Virus record (IMG/VR): IMGVR_UViG_3300024264_000084
Span: 1-37,807 of that record
Direction: 5' to 3' (one strand)
From: a virus
Length of the DNA stretch: 37,807 bases
A program made the translations under genes and the position numbers. Positions 8,447-18,701 of this stretch are shown piece after piece. The notes beneath the pieces were generated by a model. That model had not been told where the DNA came from, did not search any database, and was given only the letters and a program-made list of their open reading frames with translations. The stretch's first letter is position 1, and the number at the start of each line of letters is the position of its first letter.

Positions 8447-8932
8447 ATGGCTCTCGTATTTAAAGACCGCGTCCAAGAAAGTACAACGACTACTGGTACA
8501 GGAACAGTTACGCTTGATGGTGCACTCGGAAGCTTTCAATCATTTAGTGTTATTGGTGATGGCAATACAACCTACTATACGTTAGTATCAGGTAATGAAT
8601 GGGAAGTAGGTATTGGTACTTACACATCTGCAGGAACAACTTTATCTAGGGACACTATATTAGAGTCTAGCAATGCTGGAGCTGAGATTACTTTGTCTGG
8701 AACTAGCAATGTATTCTGTACTTACCCAGCTGAAAAAGCGGTAGTACAAAACGAAACAAATACAGTTGACGCACCACAGATAAGTGCAACTAATGGAATA
8801 TTTGTAAATAATTCAATCATAGGAGCTGACTATATAATTCCTACAAGTTATAATGCAATGTCAGTAAATGTAACAGTAGCAAGTGATGTAACAGTCACAG
8901 TGCCAGCTTCTAGTAAATGGGTAATCTTATAA
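8447..8932 (+). CDS. Tail fibre-type structural protein
   Basis: 161 aa. The N-terminal block (ALVFKDRVQESTTTTGTGTV, FQSFSVIGDGNTTYYTLV, then EWEVGIGTYT...LSRDTILESSN) is a widespread marine phage fibre/baseplate domain that usually forms the virion-proximal part of longer fibres. The C-terminus (IIPTSYNAMSVNVTVASDVT) is beta-rich. AAGGATAAAAT precedes the ATG. Here it is a separate short protein, so it may act as an adaptor for other fibres. Confidence 0.75.
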   Translation: MALVFKDRVQESTTTTGTGTVTLDGALGSFQSFSVIGDGNTTYYTLVSGNEWEVGIGTYTSAGTTLSRDTILESSNAGAEITLSGTSNVFCTYPAEKAVVQNETNTVDAPQISATNGIFVNNSIIGADYIIPTSYNAMSVNVTVASDVTVTVPASSKWVIL

Positions 8933-8933
8933 T

Positions 8934-9467
8934 ATGGCTACAATAATTAATGCCGATACAAGTGATGGATTAAAGCTTACAGCAGATGCAAGCGGTGAAT
9001 TAGAGCTACAATCAGGTGGCGTTACTCAAGTTAAAATTACTTCTTCTGGTGTTAGCAATCTAAGTATTGGTTCACCAAATACTGAATTAGACTTTGAGGT
9101 TGCAAATACTTTTGGGACAATTTATATTACTGTCGGAGACGATGCAGTTGCAACAATACCAGCACCAAAAATCATGGGGTTCTTATCAATTACTTCTAAT
9201 CCACTAAGTCCTACACCACCACAAAATGGCGTTATGTTAGCAGTATATGATTGTGGAACTAGTAAGCAAATACAAAAAGTTGTAGAGGCTTATACAGGTG
9301 GGGAAGGAGCTTTATCTAGTGAATTATACGACCTTTACAGGTATCTTGATTTAACAGGGACAGCAGGAGAAGATGATAAAGTAAGTATAAGTACACATGT
9401 TGATGGAAGTATACAAGTAGAAAATCGTCTAGGTGAAACACATACATTTAGTTTAACATTTTTGTAG
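8934..9467 (+). CDS. Tail fibre-type structural protein
   Basis: 177 aa. The N-terminal repeat-like segment INADTSDGLKLTADASGELE, then LQSGGVTQVKI, is the common phage fibre start in which short beta strands follow a trimer axis. The rest (TIPAPKIMGFLSITSN, SISTHVDGSIQVENRLGETH) is beta-rich with no named domain. It lies two bases after the previous stop. Probably a virion fibre or decoration protein; receptor or partner unknown. Confidence 0.7.
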   Translation: MATIINADTSDGLKLTADASGELELQSGGVTQVKITSSGVSNLSIGSPNTELDFEVANTFGTIYITVGDDAVATIPAPKIMGFLSITSNPLSPTPPQNGVMLAVYDCGTSKQIQKVVEAYTGGEGALSSELYDLYRYLDLTGTAGEDDKVSISTHVDGSIQVENRLGETHTFSLTFL

Positions 9468-9474
9468 GAATACA

Positions 9475-9657
9475 ATGGAATATAACGCTGAACATTTAAG
9501 AGATAACGCATGGCTAGTTACTGAAATCAATGATGAAGGTAATACAAAAAGACATAATGTATTCTGTCGTAAAGATAAAAATACAAAAGAAACTGCTATA
9601 TCTTTAATTAAAGATTATGTTGTATACACATTGCCTGAAGAAGAGGAAAATAAATAA
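9475..9657 (+). CDS. 60-aa protein in fibre cluster, unknown
   Basis: GGAATACA precedes the ATG, and the stop overlaps the next start by one base (TAATG), so coding is likely. The product (MEYNAEHLRDNAWLVTEIND...PEEEENK) is charged with an acidic tail. No family recognised. Confidence 0.65.
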   Translation: MEYNAEHLRDNAWLVTEINDEGNTKRHNVFCRKDKNTKETAISLIKDYVVYTLPEEEENK

Positions 9658-10952
9658 TGGCTGATATAGTCTTAAAAGGAAATACAAGTGGCTCTATTAC
9701 CATTGCTTCACCAGATGTAGCTGGAGTAAATGTATTAACATTGCCTGTTGAAACAGGAACATTACTTACCACCAATACACCACTACCAGAAGTAACTTCT
9801 GTAGAATTTTCAGGAGCAGGAGATTCCTCTGGAAGTATTGCTATTGCTGCACCATATACAAATGAAATAAATACATTGACCTTCCCTGAAACTACAGGAA
9901 CATTTGCAGTAGAAAACTCTCTTGGTATGCGTAACCTTATCATCAATGGTGATATGATGATTGACCAAAGGAATGGGGGTGAAAGTGCTACCATAATAAG
10001 AAATAATCAATATACAATAGATAGATTTCAAGGAAAGATGTCTGAACCATCTAAATACAGTGTTCAGCAAGTTATGGATGGTCCAGCAAATTTTTATAAT
10101 AGTTTAAAAGTTACATCAGCTTCAGCTTACACTGTTTTACCGCCTGACTTTTTTGACATAGAACAAAGAATTGAAGGGGTTAATTGTGCTCGTTTAAAAT
10201 GGGGTACTCCAGAAGCACAACCAGTTACCTTATCTGTTTGGGTAAAGAGTTCATTAACAGGAATATTTACTGCTTCTATAAGAAACGGGAATGCTGATAG
10301 GTCATTTCCTTTTTCTTATGTAATAGAATCTCCTGACACTTGGGAATATAAAGCAATCACTATTGCTGGTGATACAACTGGAGCATGGGCAGACAATAAT
10401 AGTACAGGAATAAGAGTAAATCTTTCTTTAGGAATGGGGTCAGACTTTACTAGTGAAACTGATAGTGCTTTTACTGGTGAATGGCAGGAAGGAAATTATG
10501 CTGGTGTTAGTGATAGAGTCAATGTAGTAGGCACAGAAGGAGCTACTCTTAGCATTACAGGTTTACAATTAGAAGCAGGCGATGTAGCAACACCTTTTGA
10601 GAACCTACAATACGGACAGCAATTAGTATTGTGTGAGCGGTATTGTGAAGTCTATAATCAAAACACATCTTTGGGTACTGGACTTTCATGGACCGATACA
10701 ACAACATCTACAGCTGTGATGTTTAGACAGAAAAAGAGAGCTAACCCTACAATTACTCCAAACAGTATGACTACATTTGCCGCAACTAACGGAGCTGGAG
10801 TGGGTAAAAATTCTACAAATGTTTCATCCATACGAGCAAAAAGAGATTCTGTTGAAATGCAAATAACTGTTGAAGAGGGTCTTACTGTAGGACAAGCGTC
10901 TCTAATTAGAATAAGCTCTGGTGGTTTATTAACAATTTCAGCGGAACTATAA
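9657..10952 (+). CDS. Tail fibre protein with carbohydrate-binding-like domain
   Basis: 431 aa. Residues 1-90 hold two beta-rich repeats (SGSITIASPDVAGVNVLTLP and SGSIAIAAPYTNEINTLTFP) of a kind found at phage fibre N-termini. The LGMRNLIINGDMMIDQRNGG block opens a jelly-roll-like domain with VTLSVWVKSS and the typical end LSITGLQLEAGDVATPFE, as in carbohydrate-binding modules of phage fibres. A C-terminal domain (LCERYCEVYNQNTS...) probably contacts the receptor. Host-surface glycan recognition is inferred from family and position. Confidence 0.8.
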   Translation: MADIVLKGNTSGSITIASPDVAGVNVLTLPVETGTLLTTNTPLPEVTSVEFSGAGDSSGSIAIAAPYTNEINTLTFPETTGTFAVENSLGMRNLIINGDMMIDQRNGGESATIIRNNQYTIDRFQGKMSEPSKYSVQQVMDGPANFYNSLKVTSASAYTVLPPDFFDIEQRIEGVNCARLKWGTPEAQPVTLSVWVKSSLTGIFTASIRNGNADRSFPFSYVIESPDTWEYKAITIAGDTTGAWADNNSTGIRVNLSLGMGSDFTSETDSAFTGEWQEGNYAGVSDRVNVVGTEGATLSITGLQLEAGDVATPFENLQYGQQLVLCERYCEVYNQNTSLGTGLSWTDTTTSTAVMFRQKKRANPTITPNSMTTFAATNGAGVGKNSTNVSSIRAKRDSVEMQITVEEGLTVGQASLIRISSGGLLTISAEL

Positions 10953-10954
10953 TT

Positions 10955-11113
10955 ATGTATAAAAAATTAATTGATTTAATTACAAAGCAAGAAGCAGATG
11001 TTATTTTAAGATTATCAGACAACGCTTGTATTCCAAATGACCCAGATAACACAGACTATCAAGAATACCTAGAATGGGTAGCAAAAGGTAACCAACCAGA
11101 GGAAGCAGAATGA
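10955..11113 (+). CDS. 52-aa fibre-associated small protein (IPNDP...YQEYLEWV type)
   Basis: Starts 2 bases after the preceding stop; its TGA overlaps the ATG of the giant fibre gene (ATGA). The C-terminal pattern IPNDPDNTDYQEYLEWVAKG, followed by NQPEEAE, matches a short motif seen at the ends of phage fibre and fibre-assembly proteins. It may be a detached fibre tip or assembly factor for the adjacent fibre; the function is inferred. Confidence 0.75.
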   Translation: MYKKLIDLITKQEADVILRLSDNACIPNDPDNTDYQEYLEWVAKGNQPEEAE

Positions 11114-14100
11114 GTTTAAAGTTTAACGGAACAGATGGCATTACCTATAATGATGGCACACAACAATCAACAGCTTATACAGGCGAAGGTGGCGAGGGTA
11201 TTCCTGAAGCTCCAGTAGATGGAAAGCAATACGGAAGACAAGATGCTGAATGGACAGAGGTAACAGGTGGTGGTGGTACAGGTGATGGTTACACTAAAGC
11301 AGAAATAGACTCACAACAATCTGCTCAAGATGTAAAGATAGATAAGAACATAGACGATATACAAACTAATGCAGATGCTATTGCAGCAATACCTCCAGCT
11401 ATAGATTCTTATACTAAAGCTGAAGTAGACGCACAGCAAACAACACAAGATACTGCTATTCAAGCTAACGCTGATGCTATTGCAGACTTACCAGAGCCTG
11501 TAGATGCTTACACAAAAGCTGAGATTGATGCACAGCAAACAGCACAAGATGATGTTATTAATACTAAAGCAACTATAGGTGATTCATATCTTAAAGCGGA
11601 ATCAGATGCTACAAATGAGGCACAAGATGTAAAGATAAAAGCTAATGAAGATGCTATTGATGCATTACCAACTCCTGTAGATGCTTACACTAAAACAGAG
11701 ACAGATACAAAGTTAGATTTAAAAGCAGATAAATCAGATACATATACTAAAACACAAACAGATACATTATTAGATAACAAAGCTAATGTTGGTGATAGCT
11801 ATACTAAAGCTGAAACTTACAGTAATGTTGAAGTAGATACAAAGCTGTTTGAGAAAGCAGATAAAGCTGCTACCTACACAAAAGCTGAAGTAGACGATTC
11901 TCAAGCATTACAAAATACAGAGATTGTTAATAAAGCTGATAAGACAGAGGTCTATACCAAAGCTGAGATAGACACACAGCAATCTGAACAAGATACAAAG
12001 ATAGATAAAAATACAGCTGATATTGCAGCAATTCCTTCACCTATAAATACTTACACTAAATCTGAAATAGATGCCTCACAAGCAGCTCAAGATGCAGAGA
12101 TAGATACAAAGATAGGAGATGCTCCTGCTAATGGAGAGCAGTATGTTAGAAAAGATGGACTATGGTCTGAACTAGCTGCAGCAGATGGAGGTATTACAGA
12201 TGCTCCTGCTGATGGTAAAACATATGGACGTAGAGACCTTAAGTGGGAAGAAGTAACTTCTGATGCATATACTGAAGCAGAGACAGATGCCTTACTAAAT
12301 GATAAGGCTGATAAAGCAGACACATATACTAAGGCAGAAGTAGACGCTTCACAAGGGTTACAGGATACAGCAATACAAGCGAATACAGATGCTATTGCAT
12401 CACTGCCATCACCTGTAGACACTTACACCAAGACTGAAATAGACGCACAACAAAATGCACAAGATAATGCTATTGCAGTTAATACAACAGACATTGAAGC
12501 ATTAGTAGATAATAAAGCTGATAAGGTAGATACATATACTAAAGCAGAGATTGATGTTGAACAAGATGCACAAGATGTTGCTATTGCAGATAATGCAACA
12601 AACATAGCTACAACCACAGCAGACGTTGCACAAAACACAACAGACATTGCACAAAACACAGCAGACATTGCAACTAACACAGGTAACATCTCTAGCAACA
12701 CAACTGCTATCGGAACACTATCAGGACAAGTAGCTGATAATTCAGCAGATATTGCAGAGCTACAAGATAGCATATTCTTTAGTTCAGCTTACGCAGCTGA
12801 CTATCCAGTTGCCCCTAACAGAGACCCTGAAGTTGGCAATATGTACTTACAAAACCTTGCTTCGTTCACATACGCTTATGCAGAAGCAACTCAAATCTTT
12901 GCTTCAAAGACTGACGAATCAGGCAATGTAAGACAATTCACTGCAATTAAGGCGGGTGATTCTATTGTATTGAATGAAGTTAATTCTCCAAACTACGGAA
13001 GATATGAGCTTGTTAGCGTTGAGGATGTATCAGGTAGTTATGTTGTAATGAATGTTATTCCCAAGCTAGGAGAGGGTACAGTTATAACAGGTGTTAAGGT
13101 TGCATTTCAAGCTTTCCCTAAACCAGAATCTGGTACAGGAGATGGAATACCTGAAGCTCCTATTGATGGTAAACAGTATGCAAGACAGGATGCTATTTGG
13201 ACAGAAGTAGAAGCTAGTGGAGGTGGAGGTGATGGATATACAAAGGCTGAAATAGACGCACAACAAGAATTACAAGACAATGCAATAGATGCTAATACAA
13301 GCAACATAAGCACTAACACAACAGACATTGCAATTAATATAAGTAACATTGCAGCTAATACAACAGACATTGCAACTAATACAGCAGCCATTGCAGCACT
13401 ACCATCTTATGTTGATGCCTATAGTAAGACTGAAACTAATACATTATTAGATGCTAAAGCAAATACAGATGCCTCTTACCTTAAAGCTGAAACTTATAGT
13501 AATGTTGAGACAGACGCAAAACTATTTACTAAAGCAGATAAAGACGACACTTATACTAAAACTGAAACTGATGCTGAAATTGCAGCCGCAGCTGGTGGAC
13601 CATTTAAGTTTTATGGCGACGCAGACGTAACTCAGGCTGGACCTAATAACCCTGTTGAAGGGCAGTTGATGTTTAACAAGGTAGAAGGCTATGCTAATGC
13701 ATATTGGGGAATAGACCCTAACATATTAATTCCTGTAGATTCTATGTTAATTTATGAATTGATGGACACAGGTAAATGGGGTGTTGTTAAAGCACCAAGT
13801 AATATACCTGATGCACCAGTAGATGGTAAACAATATGCTAGACGAGATGCTACTTGGTCAGAAGTAGTAGGTAGTGCTGGAGGTGATGGTGTATGGAGTA
13901 TAGATGAAGAAACTGGTCATGCATATTTTGATGGCACTGCTGATGTCAGGAGTCTTGATTCTTACTACGATATTACAATTGGACCTTATAGATTAAACGC
14001 TGCTCATGGTATGAAAGTGGGTCATGGTTCAGGCGGCTTTATAGATTCTAATGGAAACCCTACGCCTTTAGGGAGTAACGTAGCAATAGGTTATGATACT

Positions 14101-16077
14101 TTAATTGGTGGTACTCTTGAATCTACAGTAAATTATGGTACGAATAATACTGCTGTAGGCTATTACGCAATGAGGGCTAATTTGGGTGGAAATCAGAACA
14201 CAGCTCTGGGTGCAAAAGCTTTGTCTGGTAACAATGCCAATAAAAATACTGCAGTAGGTTCTGGTTCTATGCAATTTAATCAGCAAGGGCACGATAATGC
14301 TGCTCTTGGTAACAATGCTTTACAAGGGAATGTTGAGGGTCACTACAATACCGCAATGGGTAATGCTGCAGGATTATCAATTACAGGGAGTTTTAATACT
14401 GCTATAGGTCACAGGTCTGGTATTTCCTCTTTTGCAACAAGGTCAGGTGATAATTGTACTTTCATAGGATATAACTCTAAAGGAAGTTCAGACCAAGTAT
14501 CTAATGAAATTACACTTGGTGATGAGAATGTAGATAAAGTAAGAATGGGTAATGGTCATGTTATCTATGATGCAGCACTTGGTGGAAGTGATATACAAGA
14601 AGCTCCTGTGGATGGCAAAGAGTATGTTCGTAAGGATGCTGAATGGGTAGAAAGGTCAATTGATGGTATATGGGATATAGATGAAGAAAGTGGTAATGCT
14701 TTTTATGATGGCATTATTGATGTCAAGAGTGTTGAATCTTATAACGATTTAATAATTGGACCTTATAAAACCAATGCTGCCAGAGGTATGAGTATTGGAC
14801 ATGGTCCAAGTAACCAAGTAGATTATCTTGGAAGACCTATACCTATAAGTAGCAATATAGCAATAGGATATGGTACTTTAGTTGGTGGCTTAAACCCTGA
14901 TGTATACAACACTGGTCAGTATCTTACTGCTATAGGATACAACGCTCTAGCAGCTAATACTCAAGGAACTCGTAATGTAGCTATAGGTTACCAAACTTTG
15001 ACTGCTAACACTATAGGTAGTGACAATACTGCAGTAGGTATTTCAGCCGCTTCAGGTAACTGGACAGGAAAAAATAATGTTGCTGTAGGTAGAAATGCAT
15101 TATCCAGCAATAATGATGGAGACTCAAATACCGCAATTGGTAATTACTCTGGACAGAACATAAAAGGGAATTTCAATTCTGCTCTGGGATATCAAGCTGG
15201 AAATTCATCACTAACAGGCGACAATAATACCCTCATAGGTTATGGAGCTCAAGCAAGCTCAAGCACTGTATCCAACGAAATTGTGCTTGGTAATGCTGAT
15301 GTAACTGTAGTAAGGATGGGTAATGGAGATGTTATATATCCAGCAGATGGTGATGGTGGTGGTGGTATTGGTGGTACAAGCATATGGACAGAATCAACTG
15401 GTATTGATGATGAGCCTATTGCTACTTATAAAGGCGATAAGATTATAGTTGGAGATGTTGATGCAAGTGTTGTCAATGGTATAGCTATTGGTCATGGTAG
15501 ATATGGTACATCTTCTTGCTTAGGAATAGGATATGAGACTTTAAATAGTAATCTGGGATTAGGAAATATGGCTATAGGTTTCCAATCCATGAAAACTAAT
15601 ACGACTGGAACTAAATGCGTAGCTATTGGTTACCAAACTTTGAATGCTAACTCCGCTGGATTTTCCAATACTGCAATAGGTTACCAGTCATCTTATGGTA
15701 ATTGGACTGGAGATAAAAACACTGCCATTGGTAAGTCATCATTATTATCTAATAATACAGGTAATAATAATACCGCAATTGGTGAAAATGCATTAGCAAA
15801 TTCTAAGGGAAGTAATAATACTGCTTTAGGTACAGGAGCTGGTGACAATATAACATCAGGTACTAACAATACTGTAATAGGATACGATGCCAAAGCAAGC
15901 TCAGGTACTGCTACTAACGAAGTTACTCTTGGTAACGCTGATGTAACAGTTGTTAGAATGGGTAATGGCACACCTTTAACTACTACCACTTATGTACAAG
16001 AGCAGTTAGCTATTAAAGATAAACTCATTGAGAAACTATCAGCAAGATTAGATGCACTAGAAAAAAGGATTAAGTAA
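11110..16077 (+). CDS. Giant tail fibre with YTKAEID and YadA-head repeats
   Basis: 1655 aa. The N-terminal and central thirds (to about residue 900) consist of tens of repeats of the type YTKAEIDAQQ-x-AQD...N(T/A)(D/S)-I-A, a trimeric coiled-coil/beta fibre motif, broken by APVDGKQYGRQDAEWTEV-type linkers. From about 928 to 1622 come three tandem modules. Each is packed with YadA-head left-handed beta-roll repeats (NTAIGYxAL) and ends in NE(I/V)-x-LG-x2-V(D/T)-x-VRMGNG. Residues 1630-1655 form a short coiled coil (QEQLAIKDKLIEKLSARLDA). It is probably the main host-recognition fibre. No endosialidase-type chaperone domain is visible at the C-terminus. Confidence 0.9.
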   Translation: MSLKFNGTDGITYNDGTQQSTAYTGEGGEGIPEAPVDGKQYGRQDAEWTEVTGGGGTGDGYTKAEIDSQQSAQDVKIDKNIDDIQTNADAIAAIPPAIDSYTKAEVDAQQTTQDTAIQANADAIADLPEPVDAYTKAEIDAQQTAQDDVINTKATIGDSYLKAESDATNEAQDVKIKANEDAIDALPTPVDAYTKTETDTKLDLKADKSDTYTKTQTDTLLDNKANVGDSYTKAETYSNVEVDTKLFEKADKAATYTKAEVDDSQALQNTEIVNKADKTEVYTKAEIDTQQSEQDTKIDKNTADIAAIPSPINTYTKSEIDASQAAQDAEIDTKIGDAPANGEQYVRKDGLWSELAAADGGITDAPADGKTYGRRDLKWEEVTSDAYTEAETDALLNDKADKADTYTKAEVDASQGLQDTAIQANTDAIASLPSPVDTYTKTEIDAQQNAQDNAIAVNTTDIEALVDNKADKVDTYTKAEIDVEQDAQDVAIADNATNIATTTADVAQNTTDIAQNTADIATNTGNISSNTTAIGTLSGQVADNSADIAELQDSIFFSSAYAADYPVAPNRDPEVGNMYLQNLASFTYAYAEATQIFASKTDESGNVRQFTAIKAGDSIVLNEVNSPNYGRYELVSVEDVSGSYVVMNVIPKLGEGTVITGVKVAFQAFPKPESGTGDGIPEAPIDGKQYARQDAIWTEVEASGGGGDGYTKAEIDAQQELQDNAIDANTSNISTNTTDIAINISNIAANTTDIATNTAAIAALPSYVDAYSKTETNTLLDAKANTDASYLKAETYSNVETDAKLFTKADKDDTYTKTETDAEIAAAAGGPFKFYGDADVTQAGPNNPVEGQLMFNKVEGYANAYWGIDPNILIPVDSMLIYELMDTGKWGVVKAPSNIPDAPVDGKQYARRDATWSEVVGSAGGDGVWSIDEETGHAYFDGTADVRSLDSYYDITIGPYRLNAAHGMKVGHGSGGFIDSNGNPTPLGSNVAIGYDTLIGGTLESTVNYGTNNTAVGYYAMRANLGGNQNTALGAKALSGNNANKNTAVGSGSMQFNQQGHDNAALGNNALQGNVEGHYNTAMGNAAGLSITGSFNTAIGHRSGISSFATRSGDNCTFIGYNSKGSSDQVSNEITLGDENVDKVRMGNGHVIYDAALGGSDIQEAPVDGKEYVRKDAEWVERSIDGIWDIDEESGNAFYDGIIDVKSVESYNDLIIGPYKTNAARGMSIGHGPSNQVDYLGRPIPISSNIAIGYGTLVGGLNPDVYNTGQYLTAIGYNALAANTQGTRNVAIGYQTLTANTIGSDNTAVGISAASGNWTGKNNVAVGRNALSSNNDGDSNTAIGNYSGQNIKGNFNSALGYQAGNSSLTGDNNTLIGYGAQASSSTVSNEIVLGNADVTVVRMGNGDVIYPADGDGGGGIGGTSIWTESTGIDDEPIATYKGDKIIVGDVDASVVNGIAIGHGRYGTSSCLGIGYETLNSNLGLGNMAIGFQSMKTNTTGTKCVAIGYQTLNANSAGFSNTAIGYQSSYGNWTGDKNTAIGKSSLLSNNTGNNNTAIGENALANSKGSNNTALGTGAGDNITSGTNNTVIGYDAKASSGTATNEVTLGNADVTVVRMGNGTPLTTTTYVQEQLAIKDKLIEKLSARLDALEKRIK

Positions 16078-16084
16078 CTAAATT

Positions 16085-16561
16085 ATGTACGGCTTTTCTA
16101 CATTCTCACAATGTCCTTACTCTACACTGCCAATAGGCACAACTGCTCTTGTTGCAGCACATATTCATGGGCAAGCAAATGTTACAGCTAGTGCATTAAG
16201 AGAAAAAGCTACTTCAGCATCTATTACGGGTACAGCAATACTAACAGCAGATGGAGTAAAAGTTATATCTGCTAATGCAGATATTCATGGTAAAGTAAAT
16301 GTTATTGCATTAGGCGGTCTGATTGAAAGTGGAGTAGCTTCTATTACTGCAACTGCTACTGTTACTGCTAGCTCTGCAATAGTAGAACTTGGTTCTGCTT
16401 CTATTATAGGTAAAGTAACAGTGTCTGCAATAGGAGAAGTAGTAGGTGACGCATGGACAGATACTCCAGTATTAATAAATTTATGGTCAGAAGTTCCAGA
16501 AGTTGATAGCTTGTGGACAGACTCAACAACAGTAACTAATGATTGGAAACAAAAGGGATAA
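16085..16561 (+). CDS. Tail structural protein with internal repeats
   Basis: 158 aa. The start YGFSTFSQCPYSTLP is typical of a small tail protein in marine podoviruses. The centre repeats an Ala/Thr/Val beta unit (ALVAAHIHGQANVTASAL, SASITGTAILTADG, ADIHGKVNVIALGG, ASITATATVTASSA). The end is Trp-rich (WTDTPVLINLWSEVPEVDSL, then WTDSTTVTNDW). The next gene follows after three bases. Virion role inferred. Confidence 0.75.
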   Translation: MYGFSTFSQCPYSTLPIGTTALVAAHIHGQANVTASALREKATSASITGTAILTADGVKVISANADIHGKVNVIALGGLIESGVASITATATVTASSAIVELGSASIIGKVTVSAIGEVVGDAWTDTPVLINLWSEVPEVDSLWTDSTTVTNDWKQKG

Positions 16562-16564
16562 AAC

Positions 16565-17263
16565 ATGGCAAAGACTAAAGTATCAGAATGGGATGTTGAT
16601 AGTGCACTTAATACCGATATTAACAATATTGATATTAATACAGGATGTAGCCCAGCAAATATTAATGCTGCTATTAGAGAGGTAATGGCACAAATAAAAG
16701 ACTTGCAAGGTGGCTATACTTCAGACACTATGCCTGTTGCTTCTGGTGGAACTGGTGCAACAACAGCAGAACAAGCTAGAATTAACTTGGGGATTGTAAG
16801 CCAATTTGTAAGAGGAATGGTTGTAATGTGGTCAGGAACTATATCAAATATCCCTAGTGGGTTTTTATTATGTGATGGTACATTAGATACACCTGATTTA
16901 AGAAATAGGTTTGTTATTGGTGCTGACGCAGATTCTTCTGGGGTAGCTAAAACAACAGTAACAGGAGCTGCTTCACAAACTGGAGGAACTAAAGATGCTA
17001 TTGTGGTTACTCATACACATGCATCTACAGGAATAACTGATACTGTTGGTGACCATGTTCACTCTATTCCAAATATAGGTTCTCCCGATGGTGGCAATTT
17101 TGTAACACTAGGTAGCGATTGGAGTTATCCATCAACTATGGATACCGAACCAGCAGGAGGTCATGTGCATAATGTAACTAATACTGTTAGCACTGTAGGT
17201 TCAGATGGAACAAACCAAAACCTTGTTCCTTATTACGCTCTTGCTTACATAATGAAATCATAA
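16565..17263 (+). CDS. Phage tail collar domain protein (short fibre type)
   Basis: 232 aa. N-terminal part carries the TMPVASGGTGATTAEQARIN motif found in many tail fibres. The collar domain follows (MVVMWSGTISNIPSGFLLCD, then GTLDTPDLRNRFVIGA). Three His-x-His motifs (THTH, DHVH, GHVH) near residues 155, 165 and 200 resemble the iron-binding HxH sites of T4 gp12-like tips. The ending NLVPYYALAYIMKS is the classic collar C-terminus. Probably a short receptor-binding fibre. Confidence 0.9.
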   Translation: MAKTKVSEWDVDSALNTDINNIDINTGCSPANINAAIREVMAQIKDLQGGYTSDTMPVASGGTGATTAEQARINLGIVSQFVRGMVVMWSGTISNIPSGFLLCDGTLDTPDLRNRFVIGADADSSGVAKTTVTGAASQTGGTKDAIVVTHTHASTGITDTVGDHVHSIPNIGSPDGGNFVTLGSDWSYPSTMDTEPAGGHVHNVTNTVSTVGSDGTNQNLVPYYALAYIMKS

Positions 17264-17264
17264 T

Positions 17265-18701
17265 ATGTCAACACAAAAATTACAATTTACAGAATGGAAG
17301 CCTGACCTTCCTGATACTACAGGTAGTTTAAACGACGCTAAGAATGTATATTCAGTAGGCATTGGTTATTCACCATTTCCAAGTGCAGCGGATTACTCTA
17401 CTCCTGCTACTGAAAATCTTAATAGTGTATTTGCTGCGAAGTTTGGAGAAATAATAGAAGTGTTTTCTGGTTCAGCCACAGAAATATTTAAATTAAATCT
17501 TGCTACTTTAGACTTAACAAGTGTATCAAGAGCAGGTGGCTATACTGGTGATGGCGTATGGAAGTTTGAACAGTTTGGTAATGTAGTATTAGCTTGTAAT
17601 GGAACTGAAAAAATACAGGCATGGACTATAGGGACATCAACAGAATTTGCAGATGTAGCGGCAGATGCCCCTGCACCTAAAGATATTGCAGTAGTTCGTG
17701 ACTTTGTTTTTGCTGGTAACATGACTGCTGATAATGGGTTTAACAAGGTACAGTGGTCAGATATTAATGATGAAACAGATTGGACTTCTGGGTCTACAAG
17801 CCAAAGTGATTACCAAATAATTCCTGATGGCGGTGATGTTCTAGCAGTAACAGGTGGTGAGTTTGGTTTAATATTTTCAGAAAATTCTGTTACCAGAGCA
17901 TCATATATTGGTAGCCCACTTTTCTTTCAAATGGATACCATATCAAATGGGCAAGGATGTTTAGAAGGTAACTCTGTTATTAACTATGGCAGCTTATCTT
18001 TTTGGTTATCAGATGATGGATGGTATTCTTCTAACGGAGAAATTGTTACTAACATAGGCTTAGAAAAAATAGATAGATGGTTTTTTGAAAGAGCTGACAT
18101 GACAAAATTAAACACAATGAGTGTAGCAATAGACCCTGTTAAAAATCTTGTAGTATGGAATTTTGCTGACACTAGCGGTAATAGAGAATTATTAATATAT
18201 AACTGGGAACTACAAAGATGGTCAAGAGGAGCTACTATATCTGATACAGTAGGAACTATGACCTCTATTACTACATCATTAGAAGGCTTATCTTCTGTAT
18301 TCGGTTACACAAATATAGATGCTATGCCTGCATCACTAGACTCAAGACTGTTTATTGGAAATAAATTTTTACTTGCAGGTACAAAAGGTAAACAAATTGT
18401 TACCTTTACAGGACCACCTATTACACCACAATTAATTACAACAGATATAGAAGTTGGTTATAACTCTGTCGCAACACTAGCAAGACCACAAATAGAGAAC
18501 GGAACAGCACAGGTTGCTGTAGCTAGTCGTAAAGAATTAGATGACAACATTGAGTTTGGTGCATTTATACCAGCAACCCAAGAGGGTAGATGTAGTTTAA
18601 GAAGTGCTGGTAGGTATCATCGGTTTAATGTACGACCAACAGGTAACTGGGAAATGGCAATGGCTGTAGATGTAGATTTAAAACCGCAAGGAAATAGATA
18701 A
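17265..18701 (+). CDS. Tail hub / packaged-DNA stabilisation protein, P22 gp10-like
   Basis: 478 aa (P22 gp10 is 472 aa). Tell-tale blocks are the N-terminal FTEWKPDLPD, VQWSDINDETDW, YIGSPLFFQMDTISNGQGCL and LSFWLSDDGWYSS, giving a beta-propeller-like pattern. In P22 this protein closes the portal/gp4 channel after packaging and helps attach the tail. The gene order after the fibres and before the internal proteins agrees. The stop overlaps the following ATG. Confidence 0.7.
   Translation: MSTQKLQFTEWKPDLPDTTGSLNDAKNVYSVGIGYSPFPSAADYSTPATENLNSVFAAKFGEIIEVFSGSATEIFKLNLATLDLTSVSRAGGYTGDGVWKFEQFGNVVLACNGTEKIQAWTIGTSTEFADVAADAPAPKDIAVVRDFVFAGNMTADNGFNKVQWSDINDETDWTSGSTSQSDYQIIPDGGDVLAVTGGEFGLIFSENSVTRASYIGSPLFFQMDTISNGQGCLEGNSVINYGSLSFWLSDDGWYSSNGEIVTNIGLEKIDRWFFERADMTKLNTMSVAIDPVKNLVVWNFADTSGNRELLIYNWELQRWSRGATISDTVGTMTSITTSLEGLSSVFGYTNIDAMPASLDSRLFIGNKFLLAGTKGKQIVTFTGPPITPQLITTDIEVGYNSVATLARPQIENGTAQVAVASRKELDDNIEFGAFIPATQEGRCSLRSAGRYHRFNVRPTGNWEMAMAVDVDLKPQGNR

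Noticed and set aside
11280-13560. Tandem repeats that could suggest a CRISPR or other array
   Set aside because: The repeats are codon-level fibre repeats (YTKAEID type) inside one long ORF, without constant repeats and unique spacers.
11110-16077. Many open frames on the - strand under the giant fibre and other + strand genes
   Set aside because: They mirror repetitive or biased codons of the real genes, have no ribosome binding sites and no plausible products.
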